From positions 1 through 21,495 of the forward strand of contig JAUYDN010000232.1 of the NCBI GenBank assembly GCA_030691775.1: a stretch of DNA of 21,495 nt, read 5' to 3'. This DNA is from Dehalococcoidia bacterium (GTDB taxonomy: Bacteria; Chloroflexota; Dehalococcoidia; Dehalococcoidales; Fen-1064). The notes under the pieces were generated by a model. The model was not told the DNA's origin, searched no databases, and saw only the letters and a list, made by a program, of their open reading frames with translations. A program made the position numbers and the translations under genes. Shown piece after piece: positions 7,892 through 15,897 of the stretch. Positions within the stretch are counted from its first letter, which is position 1; every line of letters starts with the position of its first letter.

Positions 7892-7920
7892 AGTTTACCA
7901 GAGACACGGTTGAGTGTAAA
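7892..7920 (-). promoter_or_regulatory. Candidate sigma70-type promoter
   Basis: On the minus strand TTTACA (7915-7920) is followed after 17 bases by TAAACT (7892-7897), preceded by TGG, an extended -10 feature. The start of transcription would lie about 30 bases before the 48-aa gene. The -10 box is only 4/6. Confidence 0.35.
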
Positions 7921-7957
7921 GACGGGTGGCACGAAACACCCTTGATTTAGTGGACAA

Positions 7958-7987
7958 AGAACGGCTGGTCTTAAGACCAGCCGTTCT
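7958..7987 (-). terminator. Perfect palindrome, probable terminator of the Hdr cluster
   Basis: A perfect 13-bp inverted repeat (AGAACGGCTGGTC and its complement) around a TTAA centre, 27 bases past the stop of the HdrD-like gene. On the minus strand it is followed by TTTGTCC, a weak T-run. No comparable T-run follows on the plus strand. It could also be a binding site, since it is fully symmetric. Confidence 0.6.
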
Positions 7988-8014
7988 GACCGTTCGAGTG
8001 CCGGAATATTTTTG

Positions 8015-9163
8015 TTAAATCGCTTCCGCCACCAGTTCCGAGAGTTCCTTGACTTCAATGGTGCTGGCTTTGTCCATCGTCACCACGCTATCCTCGAAGT
8101 TTGCCATGCAGTAGGGACAGGCGGCCGCCAGCACACCCGCTCCAGCCTCCAGCGCCTGGTCGACGCGGATATCGGAGAAACGTTCGCCCTTCTTGGTTTC
8201 CGCCCAGATTCTGCCCCCGCCGCCGCCACAGCACAACCCGTTCTCGCGGTTATTGTTCATCTCCACCAGCTCGATGCCGGGGATGCTCTTCAGGACGTTG
8301 CGCGGGTCGTCGTAGATGTTATTGTGCCTGCCGAGGTAGCAGGAATCGTGCAGGGTCACTTTCTTCTTCAGCTCTTTGGTCGGTTTAATCTTGCCTTCTT
8401 TGATAAGTCGGGCGATGAACTGCGAGGAATGCAGGACCTCGAACTTGCCGCCAAGCTCCGGGTACTCGTTCTTGAAGGTATGGTAGCAATGCGGCGAGTT
8501 GACGATAATCTTCGTCACGCCAGCTTTGTTAAAACTTTCGATGTTAGACTGTGCCAGGCTCTTGAAAAGCGCTTCGCTACCCGCTTTGCGGATGCTCTCG
8601 CCACAGCAGTTCTGCTCCGGACCCAGGATGCCGAAATCGATTCCCGCCGTTTTCAGGACTTTAGCGGTCGCCTTCGCCACACGGATGAGCTTGGGGTCGT
8701 AGGAGTTATAGCAACAACCGAAGTAGAGGTATTCCGTGCCTTTGGTGAAGGTCTTGACGCCGGCTTCGCGTGCCCAGTCGGTCCTCTTTTCGCGGTCTTC
8801 ACCCTGGGGATTGCCCACGCCGGAGATGTTCTTGGCAGTGAAGCGGATGGAATCCGGCACGCCGCCGATGCCCATTTCGACAATCGCCCGCCTGTAACTG
8901 CGCCACACATCGATGATACCAACACCGCGCGGGCACCTATCGACGCACCATTTGCAGGTAACGCAAAGCCACATATCCTCATTCTCGAAATCAACGAGAC
9001 CGAGCTGTGCCTGGTGCATGGACTTGCGTACCATAAAGCTCCGCACCAGGTTCCACGGGCAGGTGGCGGTACAGCTACCGCACTGGTAGCAAAGCTTGCA
9101 AATTTCACCGCCCTCTTCTTTGATAATATCGATTGCGTCCTGATATGGTGCTACTGCTTGCAT
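8015..9163 (-). CDS. HdrD-like (Fe-S) oxidoreductase with two CCG domains
   Basis: This 382-aa protein has an HdrC-like ferredoxin domain (C25/C28/C31/C35 and C67/C70/C73/C77) fused to two CCG domains, the layout of HdrD and related oxidoreductases that carry electrons to thiol, disulfide or unknown acceptors. CCG domain 2 is complete (C275, C311-C312, C349, C352). CCG domain 1 has C150-C151, C186-C187 and C226, but S223 stands where the first Cys of CxxC is expected, so its special cluster may be altered or absent. No membrane segment is visible, so it is probably cytosolic. The start ATG at 9163 has GAGGG upstream. It is separated from hdrB by about 0.5 kb of repeats and may have its own promoter. 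Confidence 0.9.
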   Translation of the reverse strand: MQAVAPYQDAIDIIKEEGGEICKLCYQCGSCTATCPWNLVRSFMVRKSMHQAQLGLVDFENEDMWLCVTCKWCVDRCPRGVGIIDVWRSYRRAIVEMGIGGVPDSIRFTAKNISGVGNPQGEDREKRTDWAREAGVKTFTKGTEYLYFGCCYNSYDPKLIRVAKATAKVLKTAGIDFGILGPEQNCCGESIRKAGSEALFKSLAQSNIESFNKAGVTKIIVNSPHCYHTFKNEYPELGGKFEVLHSSQFIARLIKEGKIKPTKELKKKVTLHDSCYLGRHNNIYDDPRNVLKSIPGIELVEMNNNRENGLCCGGGGGRIWAETKKGERFSDIRVDQALEAGAGVLAAACPYCMANFEDSVVTMDKASTIEVKELSELVAEAI

Positions 9164-9180
9164 CGTGTCTTCCCTCTCTA

Positions 9181-9186
9181 ATTATA
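9181..9186 (-). promoter_or_regulatory. Candidate -10 box for the HdrD-like gene
   Basis: A perfect TATAAT on the minus strand, 17 bases before the ATG at 9163. No good -35 is seen at 16-18 bases (the best is TTAGGA). It would give a leader of about 10 bases that still contains the GAGGG ribosome binding site. Confidence 0.35.
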
Positions 9187-9246
9187 TCGCTTTTCTGACT
9201 TTTCCTAAGCTGTGGTACTCTGAGAGGTTGTCCGAAATCATCCTGG

Positions 9247-9345
9247 ATTGTCGGGTCAAGCCCGACAATGACAAAGAGGATATTGGATTCCAGCTTCCGC
9301 GGGAATCCAATATCGCCAGAATGTCATTCCCGCGAAGGCGGGAAT
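9247..9345. repeat. Cluster of three palindromic hairpin repeats
   Basis: Three hairpins in a row: ATTGTCGGG/CCCGACAAT at 9247-9269, a perfect 13-bp stem GATATTGGATTCC with its complement at 9279-9314, and ATTCCCGC/GCGGGAAT at 9326-9345. These are interspersed extragenic palindromes of a type common in many bacterial genomes. They lie in the transcript path from hdrB to the HdrD-like gene and could stop or stabilise RNA ends. Confidence 0.7.
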
Positions 9346-9430
9346 CCAGACCTGAATAACTCCCTGCTTTAACTAAAACCATTTTCAGACAATCTGAAAG
9401 AGTCTCCGTGCCTGATGAGTTGGTGTTGGA

Positions 9431-9460
9431 GATTCTTCGTTCACTTCGTTCCTCAGAATC
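9431..9460. repeat. Short inverted repeat
   Basis: GATTCT at 9431-9436 and AGAATC at 9455-9460 enclose two near-identical TTCGTTC/TTCGTTCC units. The style resembles interspersed repeats seen elsewhere in Dehalococcoidia, but this is from memory and not checked. Confidence 0.35.
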
Positions 9461-9513
9461 AGTCATCCCGATTATACCGGGACCACGAAGTATGAAAAAC
9501 CCTGCCTTTCTTT

Positions 9514-9632
9514 GTCATTCCCGCCCCCGTATCCAGTGCGGGGCAGGCTCCGAGCGGGAATCCAAGCGTATTCCCCACCCTCTGGATACCAGCTCCCGTA
9601 TCATTGTACGGGACAGGCTTCGCTGGTATGAC
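9514..9632. repeat. Palindromic interspersed repeat with imperfect terminal inverted repeats
   Basis: Begins GTCATTCC and ends GGTATGAC, with internal self-complementary pieces (CCCGTA...TACGGG near 9595-9611). It resembles the units at 19-107 and 12740-12839. With the repeats at 9247-9460 it accounts for most of the gene-free stretch between 9164 and 9665; no gene is seen there. Confidence 0.55.
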
Positions 9633-9665
9633 AAACTGTAATTTGTTTAGACATTAGTAATTCCC

Positions 9666-10526
9666 CTAAATCAGTCCTTTCGCCTTTATTAACGGACGGG
9701 GGTCGTTGATGTGTTTTTTCAGCCACACGCCATAATCTTTTTTATCCGCGCCCAGCGCGATTCCCAGTAACTCGCTGAAATGGATGATGGGTACGTGAGT
9801 TTTGGGTTGACGGGTATCCAGGTTAGAAAAGCAAAGTGGACAGGCGGTGACAACAGCCTCCGCGCCGGCATCCAGCGCCGCCTGGCAAATGTCGTTAACG
9901 AGCTTGCTCACCACGTCCGTACGCGCCAGGAGGAGACTGCCGCCACAGCACTCGACCTTGTGCGTGTACTCCACCGGTTCCGCCCCGATTGCCCCAAGCA
10001 CGTGGTCCATCATCATCGGCGCCTCCGGGTCATCGAACTTCATGACCTCGGGCGGGCGCACCAGGTAGCATCCGTAATACGCGGCGAGTTTCAGCCCCTT
10101 GAGCGGTTTTTTGACACGTTTCTTAATCTCCTCAAGTCCCAGTTCGCGGAAGAATATTTCCAGCAGGTGCTTAACCTCAACGGTGCCCCTGTACGGCATC
10201 CCGATAATCTTTTCAATCTTCTGCCGAATAGCGTCGTTCTTTCTCAGGTCGTAGTTGGTCTGCTTGAAGCGGAGGAAGCAGGCGGCGCAGGCTACGGCGA
10301 TGTTCAAACCCTCTTTTTCCGCAATCGCCAGGTTACGCGCCGGTAATGCCAGTGAAAGCTCGTAGTTGGTGCAGTGCCCGGAGGACGCCCCACAGCAGTT
10401 CCAATCGTGCAGTTCCTCGAGTTCCACATCGAGAAGTCTGGCGGTAGTCTGCATCGAAAGGTTGTATTCTTTCGCTGTGGATTCAAGTGAGCACCCCGGA
10501 TAGTAACCGTATTTTATCTTTCCCAT
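9666..10526 (-). CDS. hdrB: Heterodisulfide reductase subunit B-like
   Basis: This 286-aa protein has two complete CCG domains: C12, C44-C45, C80, C83 and C153, C193-C194, C229, C232. The spacing is nearly that of methanogen HdrB, whose two non-cubane [4Fe-4S] clusters cleave the CoM-S-S-CoB disulfide. In a bacterium the true acceptor is unknown; another disulfide or an enzyme partner is likely. The start ATG at 10526 has AGCAGG about nine bases upstream. It lies 17 bases after hdrC, so the pair is co-translated as in methanogens. No ligand is missing. Confidence 0.94.
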   Translation of the reverse strand: MGKIKYGYYPGCSLESTAKEYNLSMQTTARLLDVELEELHDWNCCGASSGHCTNYELSLALPARNLAIAEKEGLNIAVACAACFLRFKQTNYDLRKNDAIRQKIEKIIGMPYRGTVEVKHLLEIFFRELGLEEIKKRVKKPLKGLKLAAYYGCYLVRPPEVMKFDDPEAPMMMDHVLGAIGAEPVEYTHKVECCGGSLLLARTDVVSKLVNDICQAALDAGAEAVVTACPLCFSNLDTRQPKTHVPIIHFSELLGIALGADKKDYGVWLKKHINDPRPLIKAKGLI

Positions 10527-10543
10527 CGTTTGTAACCTGCTAT

Positions 10544-11128
10544 TTATTTGGTGGCTTTTGCCGCCTCGAACATACGCTTGATTTCTGCCTTGCCTTTAAC
10601 TCTGGGTGGGAAGAGTGACAGCTTGCCCCTGGTGAACATTTTCACGCCGAGCATGGCATCGTGCATCAGGCTCTTGAGTTTCAGGATATTACCACTGAAG
10701 ACCGTGTACAGGCCGATAAGCCCCAGTTCGTAAACCCTGCCGAAGAGCTTCACCTGCCCGAGGAAGGTGCTATGAAAGAGCGGCAATCTGGTGGTGCTCT
10801 GGCGACTTTCCTTGAGCGCGGCTTCGCGCAGGGCGTCCATTACCAGCACAATTTCGATGTCGTTCGGACAGCGGGTGGCGCAGGTCTCACAACTCAAGCA
10901 AATCCAGAAGGTGTTGCTATTGAGTACCCGGTCTTTGAGACCCAACTGCACCATGCGCAGAAGCTGGTGGGGTGGATAGTCCATCTGGTAGGCAGACGGG
11001 CACCCGCTACTGCAGGCATTGCACTGGTAGCACCGCTCCAGGTGTGCGCCGCTCTTCTCCCGGATTTCACGGGTGAAGGAGAAATCGCACGTCTCTTTTC
11101 CCTTGTCAGTTACAAGCTGTACTGTCAT
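10544..11128 (-). CDS. hdrC: Heterodisulfide reductase subunit C-like
   Basis: This 194-aa protein carries two [4Fe-4S] motifs, C33/C36/C39/C43 and C77/C80/C83/C87, and a helical C-terminal part, the usual form of HdrC, which passes electrons from HdrA to HdrB. Its ATG overlaps the stop of the FrhB-like gene by four bases (ATGA), a sign of translational coupling. hdrB follows directly. Confidence 0.93.
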   Translation of the reverse strand: MTVQLVTDKGKETCDFSFTREIREKSGAHLERCYQCNACSSGCPSAYQMDYPPHQLLRMVQLGLKDRVLNSNTFWICLSCETCATRCPNDIEIVLVMDALREAALKESRQSTTRLPLFHSTFLGQVKLFGRVYELGLIGLYTVFSGNILKLKSLMHDAMLGVKMFTRGKLSLFPPRVKGKAEIKRMFEAAKATK

Positions 11129-12258
11129 TTCTTTTCACCCATTTCCTGGAATTCTTTTTCGAGGAAGGCGGCGGCGGGTAGTGGCTCTTCCACGTTGCGC
11201 CCGGGTACATAATCGAACAGCTCCTGCACTTCCGCGCCGGTCAGCTGGAAGATTTTGAGCAAAGGTATATCGTTGGGGCAGGCTTCTTCACAGGCGCTAC
11301 AACCCACGCAGGAGTTAGCCATGTGGTTCATCCTGGTCAGGTGGAAGAGGAGGGTATCTGCCGGCATACGGATGCCGCCCTTCTTCACTGCCTGCCGCAT
11401 GTATTTCTCCGATTCCAGCTCGAAGGTGGGGGAGACGAAGACGCATTCGCGGCAATAGCAAACGGGGCAGGCGGCGCGGCAGTTCTGGCACTTGATACAG
11501 GTAGCGAAAACCTGCGTCAGCTTCTCGATGCCCCCGATTTCCTCCTTTGTTTTCTCAAAAAACTTCTTACGCCGCTCTTTGACCTCGGGGACGAATCTGG
11601 CGAGCGCCGCTTGACGTTTCTGCGCTGTGGCGCTATCGGTCTCCAGCGTGAAACCGGCCGTCTTGAGCGCTTCTTCACCGCGCGGCGTATCGGCGATGAG
11701 GAGCAGTTGCCCCGGCTCAAGTCCGAGCATCCCGATGGTAATATCGGCGGTGAGGGGGTAAGGGTATTCGCAAATCTGGCAGCCGGCTCTCAACTGCGCA
11801 TCTTCCGCCCACCGGAAGCCAGCCTTGACGAAATCATCGGAGGTCTTCTTTTCAGCGGCGAATTTGGGGTAGTCTTTGGTGGAATACGCACCCGGGCAAT
11901 CGATGCTGATAAAGAGCAGGTTCGCCGGTTGTATCTGCTTTAACTTTATCAGCTCCACCACGGCGCGCATCTCGCACGGGCGGATGACTATGGCGGTCTT
12001 ACGGTCGACGGGTGTGAGCCGGGTCATCGCCTGCAGGATTTTGGCGGAGTTCACCGGCATAACGGGTGCAAATACATCCGCCTGGTCCACGTGCGACGGG
12101 TCGCTGATAAGCGCCTGTACCACATTTGTGCCTGACGGATGCGCCAGCGGCACCAGCATCGCCTCGACCACGTTCTTAGCAAACAGGTCTTTCAGAAAGC
12201 TGTTGACAGCCTGCCGGGTTTTGCCTTCTTTGACCTCTAATATGGCACTTTTCGTCAT
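11125..12258 (-). CDS. FrhB/FdhB-like flavoprotein with C-terminal ferredoxin motifs
   Basis: This 377-aa protein is of the coenzyme F420 hydrogenase/dehydrogenase beta-subunit family. RPCEMRAVVEL (C95) and C121 are typical of the FAD and Fe-S binding core. The C-terminal part adds C254/C257/C260/C264, then C267, C269 and C272, and a further ferredoxin motif C317/C320/C323/C327. In methanogens such subunits bring electrons from F420H2 or formate modules to HdrABC. Whether this one uses F420, NAD(P)H or another donor cannot be seen. It starts nine bases after the mvhD stop with TAGGAG upstream and overlaps hdrC by four bases, so it is very probably part of the same complex. Confidence 0.85.
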   Translation of the reverse strand: MTKSAILEVKEGKTRQAVNSFLKDLFAKNVVEAMLVPLAHPSGTNVVQALISDPSHVDQADVFAPVMPVNSAKILQAMTRLTPVDRKTAIVIRPCEMRAVVELIKLKQIQPANLLFISIDCPGAYSTKDYPKFAAEKKTSDDFVKAGFRWAEDAQLRAGCQICEYPYPLTADITIGMLGLEPGQLLLIADTPRGEEALKTAGFTLETDSATAQKRQAALARFVPEVKERRKKFFEKTKEEIGGIEKLTQVFATCIKCQNCRAACPVCYCRECVFVSPTFELESEKYMRQAVKKGGIRMPADTLLFHLTRMNHMANSCVGCSACEEACPNDIPLLKIFQLTGAEVQELFDYVPGRNVEEPLPAAAFLEKEFQEMGEKK

Positions 12259-12267
12259 TCTCGTCTC

Positions 12268-12711
12268 CTATACCGTCCAGTCGCTCGCCAGTGGACTGGG
12301 ACCCTGCTTGCGGGTCTCTTCTGTAATCTCACGCATGAATTTGGCGAACTCCGGACCTTCGCTGGCGGAAATCCACCTCAGCCAGACGCGGTTTTCGTCC
12401 AGCCCCAGCGATTTGAATATCTGTTTCAGCATGGCTATTTTGCGGCGCGCCTTGTAGTTGCCGGAAACATAGTGACAGTCGCCGGGATGACAACCACCCA
12501 CCATCACGGCATCGGCGCCGGAAAGCAAAGCTTTCAGGATATACATCGGGTCGACGGTGCCACTGCACATTACGCGGATGGGATGGACGTTGGGCGGGTA
12601 CTGCGCCCGGGTCGTCCCTGCGAGGTCAGCGGCGGCCGCCGTGCACCAGTTGCACAGGAAGCCTATAATCCTGGGTTCGAACTGTTCTTTTGTCTGGGTT
12701 GTCTCAGCCAT
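12268..12711 (-). CDS. mvhD: MvhD-like hydrogenase iron-sulfur subunit
   Basis: This 147-aa protein has the MvhD signature CNWCTAAAADLAG (C20, C23), C49 in CSGTVDP, and GGCHPGDCHYVSGN (C74, C79). The [2Fe-2S] adaptor MvhD joins an electron-donating enzyme to HdrA. No hydrogenase large or small subunit is encoded nearby, so the donor is probably another module (FrhB-like, NAD(P)H or AOR-derived ferredoxin). The start is the ATG at 12711 with AAGGAG eight bases upstream; an upstream start at 12744 would read into the repeat region. Confidence 0.93.
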   Translation of the reverse strand: MAETTQTKEQFEPRIIGFLCNWCTAAAADLAGTTRAQYPPNVHPIRVMCSGTVDPMYILKALLSGADAVMVGGCHPGDCHYVSGNYKARRKIAMLKQIFKSLGLDENRVWLRWISASEGPEFAKFMREITEETRKQGPSPLASDWTV

Positions 12712-12739
12712 ACTGTCAACTCCTTCGTTCTGTTCCCCC

Positions 12740-12839
12740 GTCATTGCGAACGGAGTGAAGCAATCTTTGGGAGGTGGGATTTGCCCCGTCCTGAGATTGC
12801 CACGTCATTCCGATTCCCATCGGGATTCCTCGCAATGAC
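12740..12839. mobile_element. 100-bp MITE-like element within the Hdr operon
   Basis: A 100-bp unit with perfect 10-bp terminal inverted repeats, GTCATTGCGA at 12740-12749 and TCGCAATGAC at 12830-12839. It sits between hdrA2 (ends 12871) and mvhD (starts 12711). It has no coding capacity. It matches the general style of widely dispersed extragenic repeats. Flanking target duplications were not clear by eye. Confidence 0.65.
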
Positions 12840-12870
12840 AAATTGAAAAATATCATATTGTGCGGTCATA

Positions 12871-15800
12871 TTAAATCACTGCTTCTATCATGGAAAAGAC
12901 CTGCTTGTCTTTCTGACTCCTCAGTTTAGCGGCGTCATTCGGACAGACCGCCACGCAGGCGCCACAGCCCTGGCAAAGCTCTTCCCGTACCACGGCATAA
13001 TGCTCATCTGCATCCAGGTAGCGGGCATCGAACGGGCAAGCCTCCACGCAAAGACCGCAGGCGCTACAACGCCGTTTGTCCACCTCGGAAACAACCATGC
13101 CGGAGGTAAGGGTCTCACGGGAGAGCACGTTTGCCGCACGTTGTGCCGCCGCCTGTGCCTGTAGCACTCTTTCGTTAAGGTTCCGCGGGGCGCTCGCCAG
13201 CCCGGTAATGAAGATGCCGTCCAGAACCGCGTCCACCGGCCGGAATTTAACATCGACTTCTTTGAAGAAGCCGTCCTCCGTAAGAGGCAGTGAGAGCATA
13301 CCCGCGATTTTTTCGTTCCCTTCGGCTACATACCCCGTGCTCAGTACGAGCAGGTCGGCGTCAATCTCCAGACTGCCGGGGAGAGCAGGGTCGGGCCAGG
13401 TAATAGTGATGGCCTTTTCACTCGTTTTAACTTCAGGCTCTTTTTCCTGCTCGAAGCGGTGGAAGAGGACACCCGCCTCGCGTGCTTTCGTAAAGTATCG
13501 CTCTCTAAAGCCGTAGGTCATAATATCCCGGTTGAGCACGAATACATGCGTCTCAGGGCTGAGTTCTTTTATCTTGAGGGCATTGGCAACCGCCTCCGAA
13601 CAGCAGGTGCGGTTGCAGTAGGAGTGTGCCGCATTCCGGGAGCCGACACACTGTATCATCACAACCGTTTCTGGCTTTCCGAGTTTTCCTTCCGCCAGGC
13701 GTTTCTGTAGCTCGTGCTGGGTGATGACGCGCTGGTCTCTGCCGAACATGTGCTCGGTGGGCTGATACTCGGCTGCGCCGCTAGCGATGATAACCGCGCC
13801 GTGTTTGACCAGTTCCGTCTTACTGTCGGCGGTCTGAATCTCCGACCGGAAATTACCCGCGTGACCCGTGATGCTGGCAAGCTCGCTGTTTAACATAACT
13901 TTGATGTGCGGGTTGTTTTGCACTTTCCGGATTGTATCTTCGACCAGTGTTTGCGGGTCTAAAGGAGACAGGTCGTAGAATAAATTGCGACTGTGCCCGC
14001 CAAGCTCGCCGGTTTTTTCCACCAGGGTGACATCATATCCACGGCTGGCAAGCTCCAGGGCAGACGTCATACCTGAAATCCCGCCACCGATGACGAGACC
14101 GCTCTGTGTGACTTTCACGGAGGTGGTCTTCAGCGGTTCCTGTGTCCGCAGGCGCTCGACTGCCATCTCCACCATTTTCTGGGCTTTGCGGGTGGCGAGG
14201 ATTTTGCTTTCTTTGTGCACCCAGGCAAGCTGTTCCCGGAAGTTGACCAACTGCCACTGTGCGGCACCGATGCCCGCCTCGGCGAGTGTCTTTGAGAACA
14301 ACCGGTGGTAGTGATACGGAGCGCAGGCCGCCATAATCACGCGGTTAGCGCCTGATTTCTGCACGGTTTCCTTGACACGGTCTAGCTCGTTAGTCTGGCA
14401 GAGGAAACCCATATCATCGACGAGGACGACGTTCTTCAGCTTCTTTACATAATCCCTGGTCTTATCAATATCAACTACCGAGCTTATCTCGTTGCCGCAC
14501 TGGCAGATGAAGATAGCGATTTTCGCCTCTTCATCCGTGATAGTCTTGTGGTCGTGGGCGGGCTTTATTTCTTCTGCCTTGCTTTGCGTCCCCGCCAGGA
14601 TACCCGCCGCTTCACCGGCGGCGGCGCTTGCTTTAATCACGGTCTCACAGATATCCGAAGGACCGGAAGCAGAACCACTGACATACACACCGGGACGGCT
14701 GGTATGTGTCAGGTGGAAACCGGGCGTCTCTATGAACCCCCACTCGTTGGTAGCTAGACCCAGCGTCTTGCTCAGCTCGTTGAGATAGGGGGAAGGACAC
14801 TGGGCGAGAGAAAGCACCACCATATCATACGTGTCGCCAATGGATTTTCCACTTTCATCGCGGGCAAGCAGGTAGAGGTCTTTCGTCTTCGGGTTCTCAC
14901 GGATGCGGGAGACGCGACTCCGCGCGAACTTAACGCCCATCTCCTTAGCCTGCAAATGGAAACGGTAGTAGTCCTTCCCGAAGGCGCGGATGTCCATGTA
15001 GAAAATGGTCACGTCAGCGTCCGGGTAGCGGTCGCGCAACATCATTGCTTCCTTGAGGGCGTACATACAGCAAACTTCACTGCAGTAGTTCCGCTCCCAA
15101 TCGCGGGAGCCGACACATTGCAGAATCGCGATTTTCTTCGGGGTCTTACCGTCGGACGGGCGTTTTAGCTCACCGCCGGTCGGTCCCGCGCTGGCAAGCT
15201 GGCGCTCAAGCTGGATATTGGAGAGGACATTGGCATAGCGCCCGAAGCCGTACTGTTGCATGGACTTGCCATCGAATTCGGTGGAGCCTACGGAGACCAC
15301 CACCGCGCCGACGGATAGCTCCCTGGTTTCGTCAGGCATATTCAGCACCACGGCTTTGGTCGGGCAGATTTCCACGCACTTACCGCACTGGTTGCAGTCT
15401 TCGCGGTCGATGGTGTAGACGTTCGGAATTGCCTGTGGATTGCGGACATAGATAGCTTTGCGCTTTTGCTGACCGCGCTCGAACTCGTCCGCAACCTCTA
15501 TCGGACATACCTGGGCGCAGAGATCGCAGGCGGTGCATTTATCTTCCACCACCCAGCGCGACTTGATGTTTACGGTGGCTTCAAAATTGCCCGGCTCGCC
15601 GGAAAACCTGGTGACGGTTGCATATGGCATCAGCTCGATGTTCGGGTGCATTAAATCACGGCGCAGGCAGAACTGGGAGCATTCATCACGGGAGAACACC
15701 GGCAAAAGCTTGCACAGCTCGCACTGGTTATCGGGGAACCACTTATCGAGCTGGTACAGCGCGCCGCCGATGCCGGGACTGCGGTCGGTGAGATAGACCT

Positions 15801-15888
15801 TGTGCCCGGACTCGGCAAGGTCGAGGGAAGCCCTGATACCCCCCACCCCGGCGCCGATAACTAATACTGCTTTCTGTTTCTCTTGCAT
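12871..15888 (-). CDS. Tandem HdrA-HdrA fusion flavoprotein (1005 aa)
   Basis: Two HdrA units are joined. Unit 1 (1-440) has the FAD motif GAGVGG (12-17), an unusual C56/C59/C70/C74 set, two ferredoxin motifs (C118/C121/C124/C128, C165/C168/C171/C175) and the flavin-proximal set C258, C269, C273-C274. Unit 2 (455-1005) has an HdrA N-terminal domain (CQCG at 462-465), FAD motif GGGISG (601-606), no ferredoxin insert, a second flavin-proximal set C747, C758, C762-C763, and two C-terminal ferredoxin motifs (C941-C951, C972-C982). It is a cytosolic electron-branching protein by family. The start follows the HdrA stop by nine bases with TAGGAG overlapping that stop. Fused HdrA pairs are known in sulfate reducers and related anaerobes; the substrate is not known. 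Confidence 0.93.
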   Translation of the reverse strand: MQEKQKAVLVIGAGVGGIRASLDLAESGHKVYLTDRSPGIGGALYQLDKWFPDNQCELCKLLPVFSRDECSQFCLRRDLMHPNIELMPYATVTRFSGEPGNFEATVNIKSRWVVEDKCTACDLCAQVCPIEVADEFERGQQKRKAIYVRNPQAIPNVYTIDREDCNQCGKCVEICPTKAVVLNMPDETRELSVGAVVVSVGSTEFDGKSMQQYGFGRYANVLSNIQLERQLASAGPTGGELKRPSDGKTPKKIAILQCVGSRDWERNYCSEVCCMYALKEAMMLRDRYPDADVTIFYMDIRAFGKDYYRFHLQAKEMGVKFARSRVSRIRENPKTKDLYLLARDESGKSIGDTYDMVVLSLAQCPSPYLNELSKTLGLATNEWGFIETPGFHLTHTSRPGVYVSGSASGPSDICETVIKASAAAGEAAGILAGTQSKAEEIKPAHDHKTITDEEAKIAIFICQCGNEISSVVDIDKTRDYVKKLKNVVLVDDMGFLCQTNELDRVKETVQKSGANRVIMAACAPYHYHRLFSKTLAEAGIGAAQWQLVNFREQLAWVHKESKILATRKAQKMVEMAVERLRTQEPLKTTSVKVTQSGLVIGGGISGMTSALELASRGYDVTLVEKTGELGGHSRNLFYDLSPLDPQTLVEDTIRKVQNNPHIKVMLNSELASITGHAGNFRSEIQTADSKTELVKHGAVIIASGAAEYQPTEHMFGRDQRVITQHELQKRLAEGKLGKPETVVMIQCVGSRNAAHSYCNRTCCSEAVANALKIKELSPETHVFVLNRDIMTYGFRERYFTKAREAGVLFHRFEQEKEPEVKTSEKAITITWPDPALPGSLEIDADLLVLSTGYVAEGNEKIAGMLSLPLTEDGFFKEVDVKFRPVDAVLDGIFITGLASAPRNLNERVLQAQAAAQRAANVLSRETLTSGMVVSEVDKRRCSACGLCVEACPFDARYLDADEHYAVVREELCQGCGACVAVCPNDAAKLRSQKDKQVFSMIEAVI

Positions 15889-15897
15889 CGCAGGCTC

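Noticed and set aside
7858..8058. Upstream extension of the 48-aa protein
   Set aside because: It would run through the terminator palindrome and into the HdrD-like stop region; the ATG at 7857 has a good ribosome binding site.
8012..9181. 389-codon open frame on the plus strand, exactly antisense to the HdrD-like gene
   Set aside because: It mirrors the codon bias of the real gene, has no known motif and no ribosome binding site. The opposite frame has clear Fe-S motifs.
9247..9632. Possible CRISPR array
   Set aside because: The repeats differ in sequence and spacing and are hairpins of extragenic-palindrome type; there are no regular repeat-spacer units and no cas genes.
9165..9641. Short ORFs in the gap between hdrB and the HdrD-like gene (peptides like FPRRRESRPE)
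   Set aside because: They are translations of palindromic repeats, with no ribosome binding sites.
12472..12846. Plus-strand ORF through the mvhD/hdrA2 gap ending HCERSEAI...FLAMTN
   Set aside because: This peptide style is a typical translation of a dispersed extragenic repeat; the frame is a shadow of mvhD plus the repeat.
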